NCBI GenBank assembly: GCA_021399445.1 | Contig: JAJTUQ010000004.1 | Coordinates: 5,518,001-5,582,000 of the forward strand | Length of the DNA stretch: 64,000 bases | Source: Xylogone sp. PMI_703 | Lineage: Eukaryota; Ascomycota; Leotiomycetes | Direction: 5' to 3' | The notes under the pieces: model-generated | What the model was told of the DNA's origin: nothing | The model's input: the letters and a program-made list of their open reading frames with translations, nothing else | Databases searched by the model: none | Shown here: piece by piece, positions 10,443 through 21,137 of the stretch | How positions within the stretch are numbered: the stretch's first letter is position 1 | How the letters are laid out: every line of letters begins with the position of its first letter | Position numbers and translations under genes: made by a program

Positions 10443-11599
10443 ATGACAAGGAAGCTACCATGGATACAATCATCCCCGATGAAAGCGAGCCCCCGACTAC
10501 CGCCGATGAGAGTCTCTACACCAAAAAGGCGTTCCGAACCTAATGAGGCACCTTCAAGTAGTGCTAAGACTACGGATATAGAGACGCCTAGAAAAACGAG
10601 GCCACGTAGTCCAGGTAAGTTTACCGGCCTGTCCATGGAATATCGTCTGACGTTTAGGAGCCAGTAGCAGTATGGCTCCAAGCTCACCAGTTGCGGAACC
10701 GGTAGAAGAAATGTAAGTGTAAACTAAGCAATGAAGTAGGTAACTCTGGCTTATTTTAGCTCATAAGATTCATGCGGGAAGGAATCGATAAAGATGACAG
10801 ATACCGTATGGTTGAGGACGAGTTACTGAGGGTCGCAAAACAGTTTACAGTCCATCTCCATGCTGCTGAGTATAAACGACGGCAAAAGATGGAAAGAGAA
10901 CGGAATTCGGATATGATCAATTCTATATCTCGTCCAGTTGTCGGCCGTATGCCCGATCATACTAAACGTAAAGCAGACCGAGTTGATAAAGCCAAAAGAC
11001 AGCAAACTACTGTCGAAGTGCTTTTAACGAACGATGGAAAGCAAGACGATGATGATTCTGATGATAGTGCAGAAGGATTACCATATATAGGCACCAGTTT
11101 ACATGGATTAATGGATAGTCCAAGGAAAAAGGCTAAATCTTTGGCAAAACTTGGAATGATTTCCGCCAGCACACGTGCGTCTGCCGGTTTTGACAGAAGC
11201 AGCTCTAGACGTCCAACTTCCAGGGGATCCATATTTTCGCAGTCTCAAAGAAAAAGCCAAGGTAGTCAGCCGGGTATGGTTAAAGAATTCAGAGCCGTGG
11301 ATGAATCAGAGACAGCTTCCTCTGAGGACGATGATCTCGATGCACCAGTAGCTGCTCCAAAACCTCTCATCAAAAATAACACTTCTTCGACCTTCTACAA
11401 ACCACAACCTTCAAAACACACGCAGACACGTTCCGCGGCTTTGCCAGGAGACTACACGCCTCAACCGTCCCATGAATCAAACCAGAGTAACTCCAGGGTC
11501 GCCAAAAGAGTCGAAAAAATTAGACTTAGAAGAGTAAAAGAGGAAGAGGATAACAGCAAACTAAAACAGAAGATGGATATTATTCCAACTTTTCTATGA
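10443..11599 (+). CDS. Conserved-looking hypothetical protein, probably nuclear (352 aa)
   Basis: Three exons (10443-10614, 10658-10712, 10768-11599) with introns of 43 and 55 nt. The second acceptor must be the AG at 10766-10767, because the nearer one brings a stop. The product starts MTRKLPW and has a Pro/Arg-rich head. Next is a well-structured segment, MREGIDKDDRYRMVEDELL plus VAKQFTVHLHAAEYKRRQK, which reads like a conserved helical core of a family I have seen only as uncharacterised in ascomycetes. After it come KR-rich and Asp/Ser-rich stretches, Ser-rich disordered sequence, a basic helix (RVAKRVEKIRLRRVK) and the terminal IPTFL. Basic clusters suggest a nuclear location. No catalytic motif is visible. 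The exon 2 acceptor could be three bases further on. Confidence 0.7.
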
Positions 11600-12410
11600 G
11601 TATATCTTCCAAACGTTGTTCTGGGAATTATTTCCTGCTTGAGAACATGGATATGGATTTTCCCTGATGAAGCTAATCCAAAATATAATAACTATTACGT
11701 CCAGAGATGAATCACTTAGATATATTTGCTAGGGTTTGTGCTTACTAGGGAACTTGGGGGAACATGTTTGCTGTGGAGTATCCTAAGCATTGTTAGAGCT
11801 TACGATAAAGCTGAAATAAGTCGGAAGATACGTCCGTTATGCTACCATATACCCATCGTTCTCATCTACTAGGTTTGCTTCAAGTCACGGATTCGAGATT
11901 GAAAGATAGGAGTCAAATCGTTTCCACGGACCGGAGAAATACTGCATATCCATCGTTATCTACGACTGTTATGGCCGTCATCGGTACGAATATAATATGC
12001 CAATATTGTGTGATTGTGAGCAAGAGTTTTGGCGAATCCTTGTTCTTCAGGATTCATTTCTTATAATCTCCTGTTACGTATTGGTCACAAGCTGGGAAGG
12101 GCATGGTACGGTGGTAAAATAAACCAGCTATCAAGAGAAACTTCTCACTCACCTTGGCGGTTTTCAGTCACACTATAAAATTAGGGCTTAATTACCATGT
12201 TCATTTAGAATCAAGCTTGTATTAGTCAGAAACATAATCTATCCCAACAGGTCATATTTGAAAACAATGTGGGTCTCCTCTCTGTTTGATTTCGTGGTGT
12301 CATACCTAGACACTTCCCCTAGTCCTTAGACAAATATCAATAGACATTAAACCGCTGACCAATCTTAGCATGATGAGCCAGAATCCTCCCTGATTGCAAC
12401 ATCACTCCCC
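11600..12410. other. Convergent intergenic region
   Basis: About 0.8 kb of AT-rich sequence between converging genes. The short ORF at 11839-12066 has no protein-like features. Nothing else is visible. Confidence 0.45.
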
Positions 12411-13508
12411 TTAATCTTCGAGCGCAGCTAGGTGAAGGACTCTCTCTAAAATAGCCCGGGCGGCCGCCTGGGCGTCCGGAGTCACCGGGTCATTTGGAGC
12501 CACCAAGTAATCTGGTAATCCGGGAAAATCAAACTCTCCAGATTGGAATGTATGTGACGTAGCATTGTGTCGAGGTGGGAGTACGTAGGGCGTAGAAGAG
12601 TGTCGAGATTGGAACATGTATGGAGTAGCAGGCTTTTTACATTCCGGCTTTATCTCTTCTTCAACTTTGCAAATCTCTGCTCTTGCTTTGGCTTGAGTAT
12701 TTCCAAGACGCATTCTGGAAAGTCGACGGCACGAAAGACGTTCATCTTTCAACAGAAATTGCATATTGCGCCGGATGCGAGACAGCTGTTTGTCGGTAAG
12801 GAGCTCGCCTTCATGTGGGTTGACATAGACTCTCGCTTCTACATCTGGCTCCGTACTAGGCTCTTTCTCAATTTCTACCCTATGCTCCGCTTGGGAACAC
12901 TGGGGGGTTGAAGGTGGTCCAATAACAGCTTTGACCTTGGGCTTGGAAGGCCTGAGCTCTAAAATAACAGCGCTTCGTGTGTTATCCGCCGCGGGTGTAG
13001 GATTTTTCTTTGACTGGCTGCTTTCTTCGCTGTCAGACGAATCATTTGACAAAGCACTGGAGTCGTTGATGGACTTGTCACTCTGATGTTGTTCGACCTG
13101 GCTCATAGGATGATTTTCAGGCTGGATGTTTGATGGACTGGCGCTGTGATTGGGCTGTTCATGATCCGGATTGGCAGATTCATCCCTGCAAGGAACACTG
13201 GGCTCGTCATGAAGTTCGTCGTCCGCTTCGGACAGACTCCGTGCAGGAGATGCCAGTAACTCGCTGTCATTGTCCTCTGTACGGTTAGGAGATTCATCTG
13301 CTTTATCTTTGCGTGTGCTGGCTCTTGTGCTGTAGGTGTCTCGTGCAGGATTATTTTCAGATATTCTCCGTCTAGAAGCAGGTCTATAGTTGCCTTCTTC
13401 ATCTGTGTAGCCTGGAGATGATCCTTCTGCAGCTTTCTTGGCTCTTCCGCTTGCCCTACGTTTAGACTTCCGTCCAGCACCTTTGCTTGCACGTCTCTTC
13501 GGTGGCAT
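12411..13508 (-). CDS. Hypothetical basic/disordered protein, probably nuclear (365 aa)
   Basis: Single-exon ORF starting MPPKRRASKG. The first 30 residues hold several Lys/Arg clusters that look like a bipartite nuclear localisation signal with AT-hook-like GR pairs. Residues 60-190 are Ser/Asp/Glu/Asn-rich and likely to be disordered. A structured-looking basic segment (about 237-285, LTDKQLSRIRRNMQFLLKDE) follows. Then come three tandem 11-residue repeats at 295-327 (TPYMFQSRHSS, TPYVLPPRHNA, TSHTFQSGEFD). A short C-terminal helix (AAARAILERVLHLAAL) ends the protein. I do not recognise a family. The length of the open frame, the ATG in good context and the modular composition support a real gene. 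It could act in chromatin, but that is only inferred from composition. Confidence 0.6.
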   Translation of the reverse strand: MPPKRRASKGAGRKSKRRASGRAKKAAEGSSPGYTDEEGNYRPASRRRISENNPARDTYSTRASTRKDKADESPNRTEDNDSELLASPARSLSEADDELHDEPSVPCRDESANPDHEQPNHSASPSNIQPENHPMSQVEQHQSDKSINDSSALSNDSSDSEESSQSKKNPTPAADNTRSAVILELRPSKPKVKAVIGPPSTPQCSQAEHRVEIEKEPSTEPDVEARVYVNPHEGELLTDKQLSRIRRNMQFLLKDERLSCRRLSRMRLGNTQAKARAEICKVEEEIKPECKKPATPYMFQSRHSSTPYVLPPRHNATSHTFQSGEFDFPGLPDYLVAPNDPVTPDAQAAARAILERVLHLAALED

Positions 13509-14368
13509 GTTGATGACTTTGTTATCGGAGTCTCAACCAGCTATGCGGTCCTTGTTTGACTATGAAGTTGAGTCAGAAGATTAACATAGAGGTTGAGGGC
13601 GGGGGCTTACAGAAATTTATTGGCGTGATAACTGTATTCACAGTTCCAATGGATATCTGGGGCTGTAAATTTCAAAGACTAGTTAACTTCAACTGGAATT
13701 TGTTGAAGTTCTCGACGTAGCCAGTATCCCGGCCGACAGTCTTCTCCTCAAGACACTTATATTGAGGATAGCATATGGGTCTATAGATTAGCTCACCGGT
13801 GCCGAGCCAGACTTCACTGGGATAGGGTTTAGTGACATCTTAAAGCCTATCTCATATTCTAGGAACTACATTGTAGGGATGGCGGCGAATCTAGGATCTA
13901 ATCTAGGCTCATATGCAAGAGTATGCTTTGACAACTCATGTCTATGATTCTCCTTCTATTTCCAAAATGTATACATCACATATGGAACAGATTCTGTTAG
14001 AGACAGATTTCATGAACACTACCTTTTTATCATAGTTACGAATCTGTTATTTATTTGTCTAGGTACAAGACACGATGAAGAGGAACTGCATATCTGTTCA
14101 TGATTTATTGTTGTGGAGACTATAACTAGCATTAAAAGATAAGATATCTGATATTGACTTTAATCAGTCTCAGACTCGGTATCATGCTACTCATCAGATA
14201 TTCCAAAAGCAACGTGGCACTCTAATCTAGACCTTTTCTCCACAGTAAAATTAGCCTTAAAAAGGGCTGTTCGTGGGGCACTCATATGCTTTGTCTTTGG
14301 CAGGGTATTCCCATATTTTAGATGCTACCAATCATTAATATATACTACACATGAAGACGCGAAGACCT
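13509..14368. other. AT-rich intergenic region
   Basis: Lies upstream of the unknown nuclear protein and downstream of DBP7 (same strand). No coding frame, repeat or RNA gene could be supported. Confidence 0.45.
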
Positions 14369-16888
14369 TCAGCCGATGTTAAATTCATTTGCCCCAGCCA
14401 TATGCTCCTTCATCTTCATTCTCATCCTCTTCGCCGCATCATTGGTATCAACAGGTGGTAGGTCGAGCTCCAGTTTTCTCTGCTTTCTTTCCCTCTCACC
14501 TTCGGGCGCCTTCTCCTCTTTCTCATCTCGATTTTTAGCCTTTCTTGAAGAGACACTCCTTTCCGCTTTTGTCATCTTTGCTGGCCGTAGACCAGGTACC
14601 TTGATGCTACCAGGTTTATCTCTCAGGGCAAAGGCTTTAGCAAGATGTCCCAGGTGCAAAGTCTGCATGTTAAATATGTGTCTTTCTCCAGCCACATGTG
14701 TTGCGTATGCTCGGATATGACTTTGGAAGCCACGACGTGCCATCTCCAGGTGTTTTGGAGAGTCCAGAGTCCATCGTTCTATCTCCAATTGCCATTCCGT
14801 GGCACGGTCTTCCCATTCCTTCCCTGTCCCGGCGAATCCTTTTCGCAATAACTCTTCTGCAGTATGGCGACCTAAGGCCTTCTTCCCCTCCCGATAGCCT
14901 GATGCGAGGACAGAGACATACTCCTCTTCATCTCCCGGAAGAAGAAATATGAGAGCCCTTCCATCTCGCCCCGCTCGTGCGGTTCGTCCTACCCGATGTA
15001 AATGTTCTTCAGCACTGAAAGGAGGGTCGTATTCAATTACATAGTCCATATTAGGAAGATCAAGACCACGTGAGGCAACATCCGTGCATATCAAAACACA
15101 AGGTTCCTTTGACTCTGTGAACGATTTGAGAGTAGCAGTGCGAACATTCTGAGCAAGAGATCCATGAAGCCTGTGTAGAACGACTTGATTAGACTCGCTG
15201 GAGAACGCAGTTCCAATGGCAATTGTATCTTTCGTAAGCTCAGACTTAGGTAGCGTTGCTGTTATCTCAGGAGGTTTATCATCTCCTATGGATGATTCTA
15301 TGCTTCTGCTGAAGAGCGCAAAGTGGAAATCGACGGAGTCAGCGCAAGATATGAAAATTATAGCCTTCATAACAGATCCACGCCTTGCAAATGTATGTTT
15401 TAGAACAGCGGTTAGGGTCACTAGCCGCAGCTTTGCTGGCACCACGGCATAGGACTGCTTGAGTTGAGCCGGTGCCGAAAACGCTTTAGCCTCCGTGTCT
15501 GCACTACCTTTATCACCAATAACCTCCCCCTCAGATGAATCAGCCTTGATGTGTACTGCATCCGTTAGACTTATCTCTCCTAACCTCTGTACATCCATTT
15601 TCATTGTTGCTGAGCAAAGTACTGTGACTCTCCTTTTAGGTAGGGTTTCAAAGACCTGACCATTCTTATCGCGTAAGGCCAATGCTCTCTTTGAGATCGT
15701 ATCTACAATACGTTTGATTTCATCCTCAAAGCCCAACTCCATCAACCTGTCGCCTTCGTCCAAGACCAGCCACCTAACAGTGCTCACATCAAGCACTTCA
15801 GTATTGTCCAAATGATCGGTCATCCTTCCGGGAGTTGCAACAAGGATATTTACACCTTTTCGTAGTCGAGCTTTCTCCGACTTCTTACTCTCTCCTCCTA
15901 TAACTGTGGTACCAACAATCCATGGTGCACAGCGCAATAACCGTTCTAAAACTGTAGAAATTTGCTTACACAGTTCTCGAGTGGGAGCAAGAATGATGGC
16001 AAAAAGTCCAGAGTTCCGATTTATCTTCGTATCATTTGAAGTGTTTTCATCGCCGCTACTCACTGCCATGATACGTTGGACGATAGGCAATAGGTAGGCC
16101 AAGGTCTTTCCAGATCCAGTTTGTGCTTGGATGAAGGCATCGCTATCATCTTTGACCATCTGTGGAATCGTAGCTTTTTGAATAGCAGTGGGCGCCTTCA
16201 TCTCCAATTTGGTGGATAGGTGAGCAGCCAGTCTTCTGGACAGTCCGAGGTTGGTAAATGTAGCCATCTCTTCCGTAAGTGGAGCATTCGATGGTTTTGC
16301 AGGCTCTGTCTCAATTGTGTCGCCATCTTCGAAGGTGGTTTTGGATGATGGATTGAATGTGAATAAAGATGATATGACCTGTCCCGGCTTCCCACGATCC
16401 CGCGCATTATGTTTGCTAGGTTCGGAAGAGAAGTCTTTCTTGTTGAACCGACCTCCCGGCCCACCAATTCTTATACTTCCAGGAGGCAATTTCCCAGATA
16501 CAACAGCAGGTCTTGAAGTATCTTGTCTTGAGCCATCGTTCTTACCTCCAATCTTTATACTGCCAGGAGGAAGCTTTCCCGAAACCACTGCAGCAATATT
16601 CTCATCTCTTCCTGTCTGTCTATAATCATTCTCAATCCTTTGTCTTTTTGGCGCTCTTTCGCTATCACTTGGTCCAATATATTCTTCTCTAGATGTCACA
16701 TGCCGCGCTTTATTAAAAATTTCTCTATCCGCAGGAGCTCGAGTTCGTCCGCTGGCCTTATCGATTCTGTGCTTTGAGAGCTTCTTCGCAACTAGCCTAT
16801 CCTTCCAACGTCCGCCTTGTAACTTAGTTTTCGTAACCAGGGGCGCATCGCCAATATCGAAATTCATAAGGAGGCCATCCTCGGCCAT
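14369..16888 (-). CDS. DBP7: ATP-dependent RNA helicase Dbp7 (DEAD-box, DEGD subtype)
   Basis: Intronless 839-aa protein. An N-terminal basic extension (1-200) is followed by the helicase core: Q motif with the upstream Phe (FTNLGLSRRL, 211-220), motif I AQTGSGKT (255-262), Ia PTREL (302-306), motif II as DEGD (377-380) instead of DEAD, and motif III SAT (426-428). The second RecA domain contains ASRGLDLP and HRVGRTARAG. The DEGD variant and the start (MAEDGLLMNF with RWKDR) are typical of Dbp7, a nucleolar helicase needed for early 60S pre-ribosome assembly. The C-terminus is Lys/Arg-rich. An odd point is that a 16-residue segment is duplicated in the N-terminal extension (about 100-115 and 128-143, AVVSGKLPPGSI). 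It is divergent from the pantoate ligase gene. Confidence 0.95.
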   Translation of the reverse strand: MAEDGLLMNFDIGDAPLVTKTKLQGGRWKDRLVAKKLSKHRIDKASGRTRAPADREIFNKARHVTSREEYIGPSDSERAPKRQRIENDYRQTGRDENIAAVVSGKLPPGSIKIGGKNDGSRQDTSRPAVVSGKLPPGSIRIGGPGGRFNKKDFSSEPSKHNARDRGKPGQVISSLFTFNPSSKTTFEDGDTIETEPAKPSNAPLTEEMATFTNLGLSRRLAAHLSTKLEMKAPTAIQKATIPQMVKDDSDAFIQAQTGSGKTLAYLLPIVQRIMAVSSGDENTSNDTKINRNSGLFAIILAPTRELCKQISTVLERLLRCAPWIVGTTVIGGESKKSEKARLRKGVNILVATPGRMTDHLDNTEVLDVSTVRWLVLDEGDRLMELGFEDEIKRIVDTISKRALALRDKNGQVFETLPKRRVTVLCSATMKMDVQRLGEISLTDAVHIKADSSEGEVIGDKGSADTEAKAFSAPAQLKQSYAVVPAKLRLVTLTAVLKHTFARRGSVMKAIIFISCADSVDFHFALFSRSIESSIGDDKPPEITATLPKSELTKDTIAIGTAFSSESNQVVLHRLHGSLAQNVRTATLKSFTESKEPCVLICTDVASRGLDLPNMDYVIEYDPPFSAEEHLHRVGRTARAGRDGRALIFLLPGDEEEYVSVLASGYREGKKALGRHTAEELLRKGFAGTGKEWEDRATEWQLEIERWTLDSPKHLEMARRGFQSHIRAYATHVAGERHIFNMQTLHLGHLAKAFALRDKPGSIKVPGLRPAKMTKAERSVSSRKAKNRDEKEEKAPEGERERKQRKLELDLPPVDTNDAAKRMRMKMKEHMAGANEFNIG

Positions 16889-17204
16889 GATTATGGAAAT
16901 TGGGCAAGAAAACCTGCCTACAGATAAAATACCATATCAGCGAGCAAAAGTTTCGATAATGGCAGAAAGTTTCTCCGCACAGACCACTGGCGTCCCTCCA
17001 ACTGCGGGAACGCTAGACCATTTTTGTCCGATGAAGCCTTCCCTGAAAAATGTCTCGGGCTTCAATATACGCTGAAGTTACCAGCACAGCATGAATCTCA
17101 CCAATTACCCTCGGCAATATGGGCCCTGAAGTGGCCAGCGTGGAACTTAGCATTTTACACAACATATTGTTACTTTCGGGCAAATTGAACTCTAAATTAG
17201 AACG
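16889..17204. promoter_or_regulatory. Divergent promoter, DBP7 / PAN6
   Basis: A 316-base region shared by two head-to-head genes. A CCAAT box sits at 17101-17105, about 100 bases before the PAN6 ATG. No clear TATA element is present, as is common for housekeeping genes. Confidence 0.4.
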
Positions 17205-18377
17205 ATGGCACCTCATATCACATTGGCCTCCGTGCCTCTTACAGCCTTGAGCCAGTCTCTCCGGACCTGTCATAGGACTTTTACTGCCACACGATTTCTT
17301 TCAGCTGCTGCCACTTCCAGAAGGAAATCCGGGGACTCAACGATACCGAATTCCGCAATTAAAATATTTCGTGACGCTGATTCACTTCGTCAATGGCGCC
17401 GAAAACAGCTCCTAAACTACAGGACCGTAGGTCTCGTGCCCACAATGGGAGCTCTTCATGCGGGTCATTTGTCCCTTATCCGCGCTGCAGCCGCTGAAAA
17501 TTCAGCCGTTGTTGTTAGTATTTACGTCAATCCTGCTCAATTCGGGATTCATGAAGACTTGGATAGCTATCCGAAAACTTGGGAGAAAGATACTACCATG
17601 TTACGTGACTTAGACAGAGAGCTCGCGTCAGATGGAGGAAATATGGGTGGAATAGCGGCCATCTTTGCGCCATCCACTGATGTTATGTATCCAAGCGGAT
17701 TCCCTGGTCAGGAGATTGACTCAAAGGGAAGTTTTGTTACAATCACGCCAGTAGGTGAGGTCTTAGAGGGGGCAAGTCGACCTACATTCTTCAGAGGAGT
17801 GGCTACCATTTGTATGAAGCTTTTTAATATTGTTACACCTGAAAGGGTGTATTTTGGTCAAAAAGATGTTCAGCAGACAGTTGTGATCAAAAAAATGGTG
17901 AAGGATTTCTGCATGGATATACAAGTACGAATTGAACAGACTCAGCGGGAGCCTGATGGGCTGGCAATGAGTTCGCGGAATGTATATCTCGGAACACGAA
18001 GAAGAAAGATCTCGACGGTACTTGTGAGCATGCTGAGAGCAGTAGAGGCAGGCTACCTACAAGGCTATCGCTCAAGGGAAGAATTACTTGGACCAGCAAA
18101 TGAGTTGGCCAGAATATGCCTCCTCGAACAATCACAAATGAAGCCTGAGGAGCGGGTTAAGTTCGAGATCGACTACATCTCCCTTGCTGATCCTGAAACG
18201 ATGCAAGAACTTGACAGAGTAGATGATAAGAAGGGAGCTATCTTAAGTGGTGCGGTCAAAATGTTACCTGTAGAATCACCTCAGGAAGGAGAAGACCTCG
18301 GTGCATCGGGTGGTCCACCAGTACGTCTAATCGACAACATTATATTGAAGCCTGTAGAGACTCCAACTTCACAATAG
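17205..18377 (+). CDS. PAN6: Pantoate-beta-alanine ligase (pantothenate synthetase)
   Basis: Intronless, 390 aa. It joins pantoate and beta-alanine with ATP, the last step of vitamin B5 synthesis before coenzyme A. The core starts at about residue 77 with VPTMGALHAGH, the HIGH-like nucleotide-binding loop. YVNPAQFG (about 107-114) follows, then the pantoate/ATP-binding segments FRGVATICMKLFNIV and YFGQKDVQQ, and the KMSKS-equivalent loop LAMSSRNVYL. The first 45 residues are rich in Arg, Ser, Thr and Ala with few acidic residues, which suggests a mitochondrial presequence. The protein is longer than bacterial PanC (about 280 aa) because of this leader, a Gly/Asp-rich loop near 140-150 and a C-terminal tail. 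Confidence 0.93.
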   Translation: MAPHITLASVPLTALSQSLRTCHRTFTATRFLSAAATSRRKSGDSTIPNSAIKIFRDADSLRQWRRKQLLNYRTVGLVPTMGALHAGHLSLIRAAAAENSAVVVSIYVNPAQFGIHEDLDSYPKTWEKDTTMLRDLDRELASDGGNMGGIAAIFAPSTDVMYPSGFPGQEIDSKGSFVTITPVGEVLEGASRPTFFRGVATICMKLFNIVTPERVYFGQKDVQQTVVIKKMVKDFCMDIQVRIEQTQREPDGLAMSSRNVYLGTRRRKISTVLVSMLRAVEAGYLQGYRSREELLGPANELARICLLEQSQMKPEERVKFEIDYISLADPETMQELDRVDDKKGAILSGAVKMLPVESPQEGEDLGASGGPPVRLIDNIILKPVETPTSQ

Positions 18378-19008
18378 CGTCATAGGGCAATATACTCGTT
18401 CAATCGTATCCTCAAGCCAGAATCTCATCTTGTCATAACGGGAAGAGCCTGTTAGGTCCCAAACTTCGCCTGGTCAAGCCCTTTGTAAGTAAGCTATAAG
18501 TCACGGTACCCAGCTCTAGCTAGCTGTAGATGCCGTTGCTTCTGAAATCTCACCCAATTTGGAACAAAAAATAGATTTTGCAAAGGATATAAAGTATTTG
18601 TCATTCACTGTATCCGCATCGGTATACAAGTTAGGATAGCCTCAAGACTTGATATTGCTAAGTTTGAAGAACACTATGGCATTCGGTAATGAGCTGTTAT
18701 AGTAGAGCGGCAGTGTTCTCGCTATGGGCCGCGCAAGGATCCTCTAACATCTTCCTTCAGGGACGGCACAACTGAAATGCGTAAGCCTGGAAATGAAGGG
18801 ATCTCTTGGCAAAGTAAGTAAATAATCGTAAGTGAATCTCAGGAGCAATCCTTTCACTCTTTTGCATCCGTTTCCCTTCTCTACATCTTGTCTCCTCGAT
18901 CTCTTCATCGCATTCTGTGCTGCGATGCGCCACTGGTAGTATTATTAGAAGCTTTTATATTACTTTAATTAAGGAAGACGACACATAAGGTGCTGCAACC
19001 TTCTCACA
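18378..19008. other. Intergenic region
   Basis: The 3' region of the ligase gene and the upstream region of the small membrane protein. The C/T-rich patch at about 18850-18910 may belong to the promoter or leader of the latter. No gene is visible. Confidence 0.4.
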
Positions 19009-19452
19009 ATGTCCACTCCCGACCTGATGACAACCCAGCAAGAACCCACCTCGCCGCTCGCCTCGACCGTATCGCATATTTGGCTCCAGATCCATTCCTT
19101 GATACTCGATCCTCTCGCACAAGTGCTTCTTCAAATGGCAGCCCTACTTGGCCTCCGGCAAATGGTGGAATCATACAAGCCGCGACCACGACATCTCCTC
19201 ATCGTCGCAGGACTTGCTCTAATCGGCCTATTCCTACTCACGTCTGTTAGCCAGAGAGCAGACATCATCCAGCCACAGGACGTGCAACCCCCGAAAGCGC
19301 CGGTAGCAACGTCGCGACCACCGTCCTCACCACCTCCAGCGCCAGCACCACCGCCTACAACAAACCAGACGCCAAAAGAGATTTGGTTAACCCTAAACAG
19401 AATCTTACGGCCCTCCAAATTCCCAGTAGGACAGCCGAAGAAGTCTTCCTAA
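19009..19452 (+). CDS. Small single-pass membrane protein, hypothetical (147 aa)
   Basis: Single-exon ORF. The N-terminal 20 residues are Ser/Thr/Pro-rich. Residues 24-48 form a hydrophobic, possibly amphipathic helix (WLQIHSLILDPLAQVLLQMAA). Residues 62-80 are a clear transmembrane segment (LLIVAGLALIGLFLLTSV) preceded by basic residues (KPRPRH). The remaining 67 residues are very Pro-rich (runs such as PPSSPPPAPAPPP) and then basic near the C-terminus. No family is recognised. The positive-inside rule would place the N-terminus on the cytosolic or matrix side. The ATG is the first of the frame with purines at -3. Small size and low complexity leave some doubt that it is coding. Confidence 0.5.
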   Translation: MSTPDLMTTQQEPTSPLASTVSHIWLQIHSLILDPLAQVLLQMAALLGLRQMVESYKPRPRHLLIVAGLALIGLFLLTSVSQRADIIQPQDVQPPKAPVATSRPPSSPPPAPAPPPTTNQTPKEIWLTLNRILRPSKFPVGQPKKSS

Positions 19453-21137
19453 AGGAACAGGACCTCTGCAGAGCCGAAATAAATTGGGATTGGAAAACTG
19501 ATAGCTCGGGAGACATCAATTGACGTATAAAAGGAGGGCTACTTTGATATAGAGGATTTATACGGAGGATATGATCGAAAGGAGATAACTGCTTTGTCGA
19601 TCGATCTGGCTTCTCTCGAGTCCGGGTGACTCCGCAATCATGCAACTGCATCTTCACCACCATAACATATACACTGGGCCACATAATCATCCTGTCGACC
19701 ACTTACACTTACATGACGAAACACGCTCAATTCGGTGAACATGCACCAGGCATACTGTAAAGGGCAGTGAAGAAGCGAAACATGCTGCATCAAGTATGCG
19801 CACTGATACTCCAGGTCCGGCCAAAAACTCCCGAGAAATAACCCCCTCCAAAAGCCCCAGGATTCGATACTGAAGAGCTAAGGGGAATTTCCAGATCATA
19901 CTGCCAGCCAGGAATCCCGTTTTACCGCCCTAATATATCTCTCACGTGGCCTCTCAGATATTATGTGTATATATCCCTTGTTGGAATCAAATCTGTCTCT
20001 ATTCTACATACTCCGTATATGGTATGGCTAGTGGCTGCAGCCAAAGCTCAACCCTAATACAACTTACAAAGCTGAAACCGAAATATCCGGTAGTTAGGAG
20101 GGGTTCCTATCATTTACTTGGGGCCAACATTTAGTAGTTGACGATATGCATATGCGTGATTACTACACTAATGCATCAAAATTTTTGTTTTTCAAATGCG
20201 GGAGCGGAGAATATCAAATGTGGGAAAATGGCGGTGATCCAGTATCAAGGTAGTGATTGCACTAATGTACAATTAAAAGGCTATTCATGTAGAAGTGAAT
20301 GTGAATGAAGTAGCAGACCACTTTGCATGAAATACAGCTAATAAATGCGGAGATTTTCATAATCAGCTTACCTCCGTAGGCTCATCTTCAAAGCCCTAAG
20401 GGCCCTAACGATATCACACAATAATGCAGTCTTAGGAGAAACTCAATGGATTAGATCTCTGATTTTTATTCTTTGTTTGTCATTATTTTGATCTTTATAA
20501 TGTTACAAGCTTCAACCCAGGCAGAGCCAGCCAGCCTTGACCCAATTATCCAATGTATGGTAATGCATGCACTAGCCAGGTCAATTTAGACCCAGATGGC
20601 CTATTTTGAGACCTGTCATCCTACCAGACCCAAACCTCCTGCCACCCATCTATGCCCATGCCCGAGTCGAAAACAAAAGATGCAGAGGAAAATATGTATG
20701 AGTTGAGATTTGTCTATCCGTATGATTCGGCCGTGAACATTACCCGTGGTTCCGAAAAGCAAAAAAAAGCCCCCCGAACACAGCGAACACCTATCCCGGT
20801 TATCATTCGCGTTGAACACCCAAAACGCCGGCCGAATCCCGCCCACGCTCAATGTTGGTACACACAACAGAGCTAAAATGATATTTTTGAATTTTCCCCT
20901 TAGTGTAAAAGAATTCCCTTCCCATTCGCCCTTCCTGTCGCTGGATACAAAAGAAATCCCCACACGCCGAGCCACCTAAATGCTTTATACCCATTTCGGC
21001 ATATACGCAAACGGGTATCATATCTGAAAACAAATGCCCTCCCTATGCTTCACCCTTCGTTCGAGGGCATAAGATGGCTGATGCTAGTAATTATGGTAGG
21101 TGGTAACTTCGGTGGGGCTGCAATCATTGATGCCTCC
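19453..21137. other. Gene-poor intergenic region
   Basis: About 1.7 kb between the small membrane protein and the 3' end of the PPR gene. ORFs here are short, overlap on opposite strands and show no protein-like pattern. No repeat or RNA gene could be supported. Confidence 0.45.
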
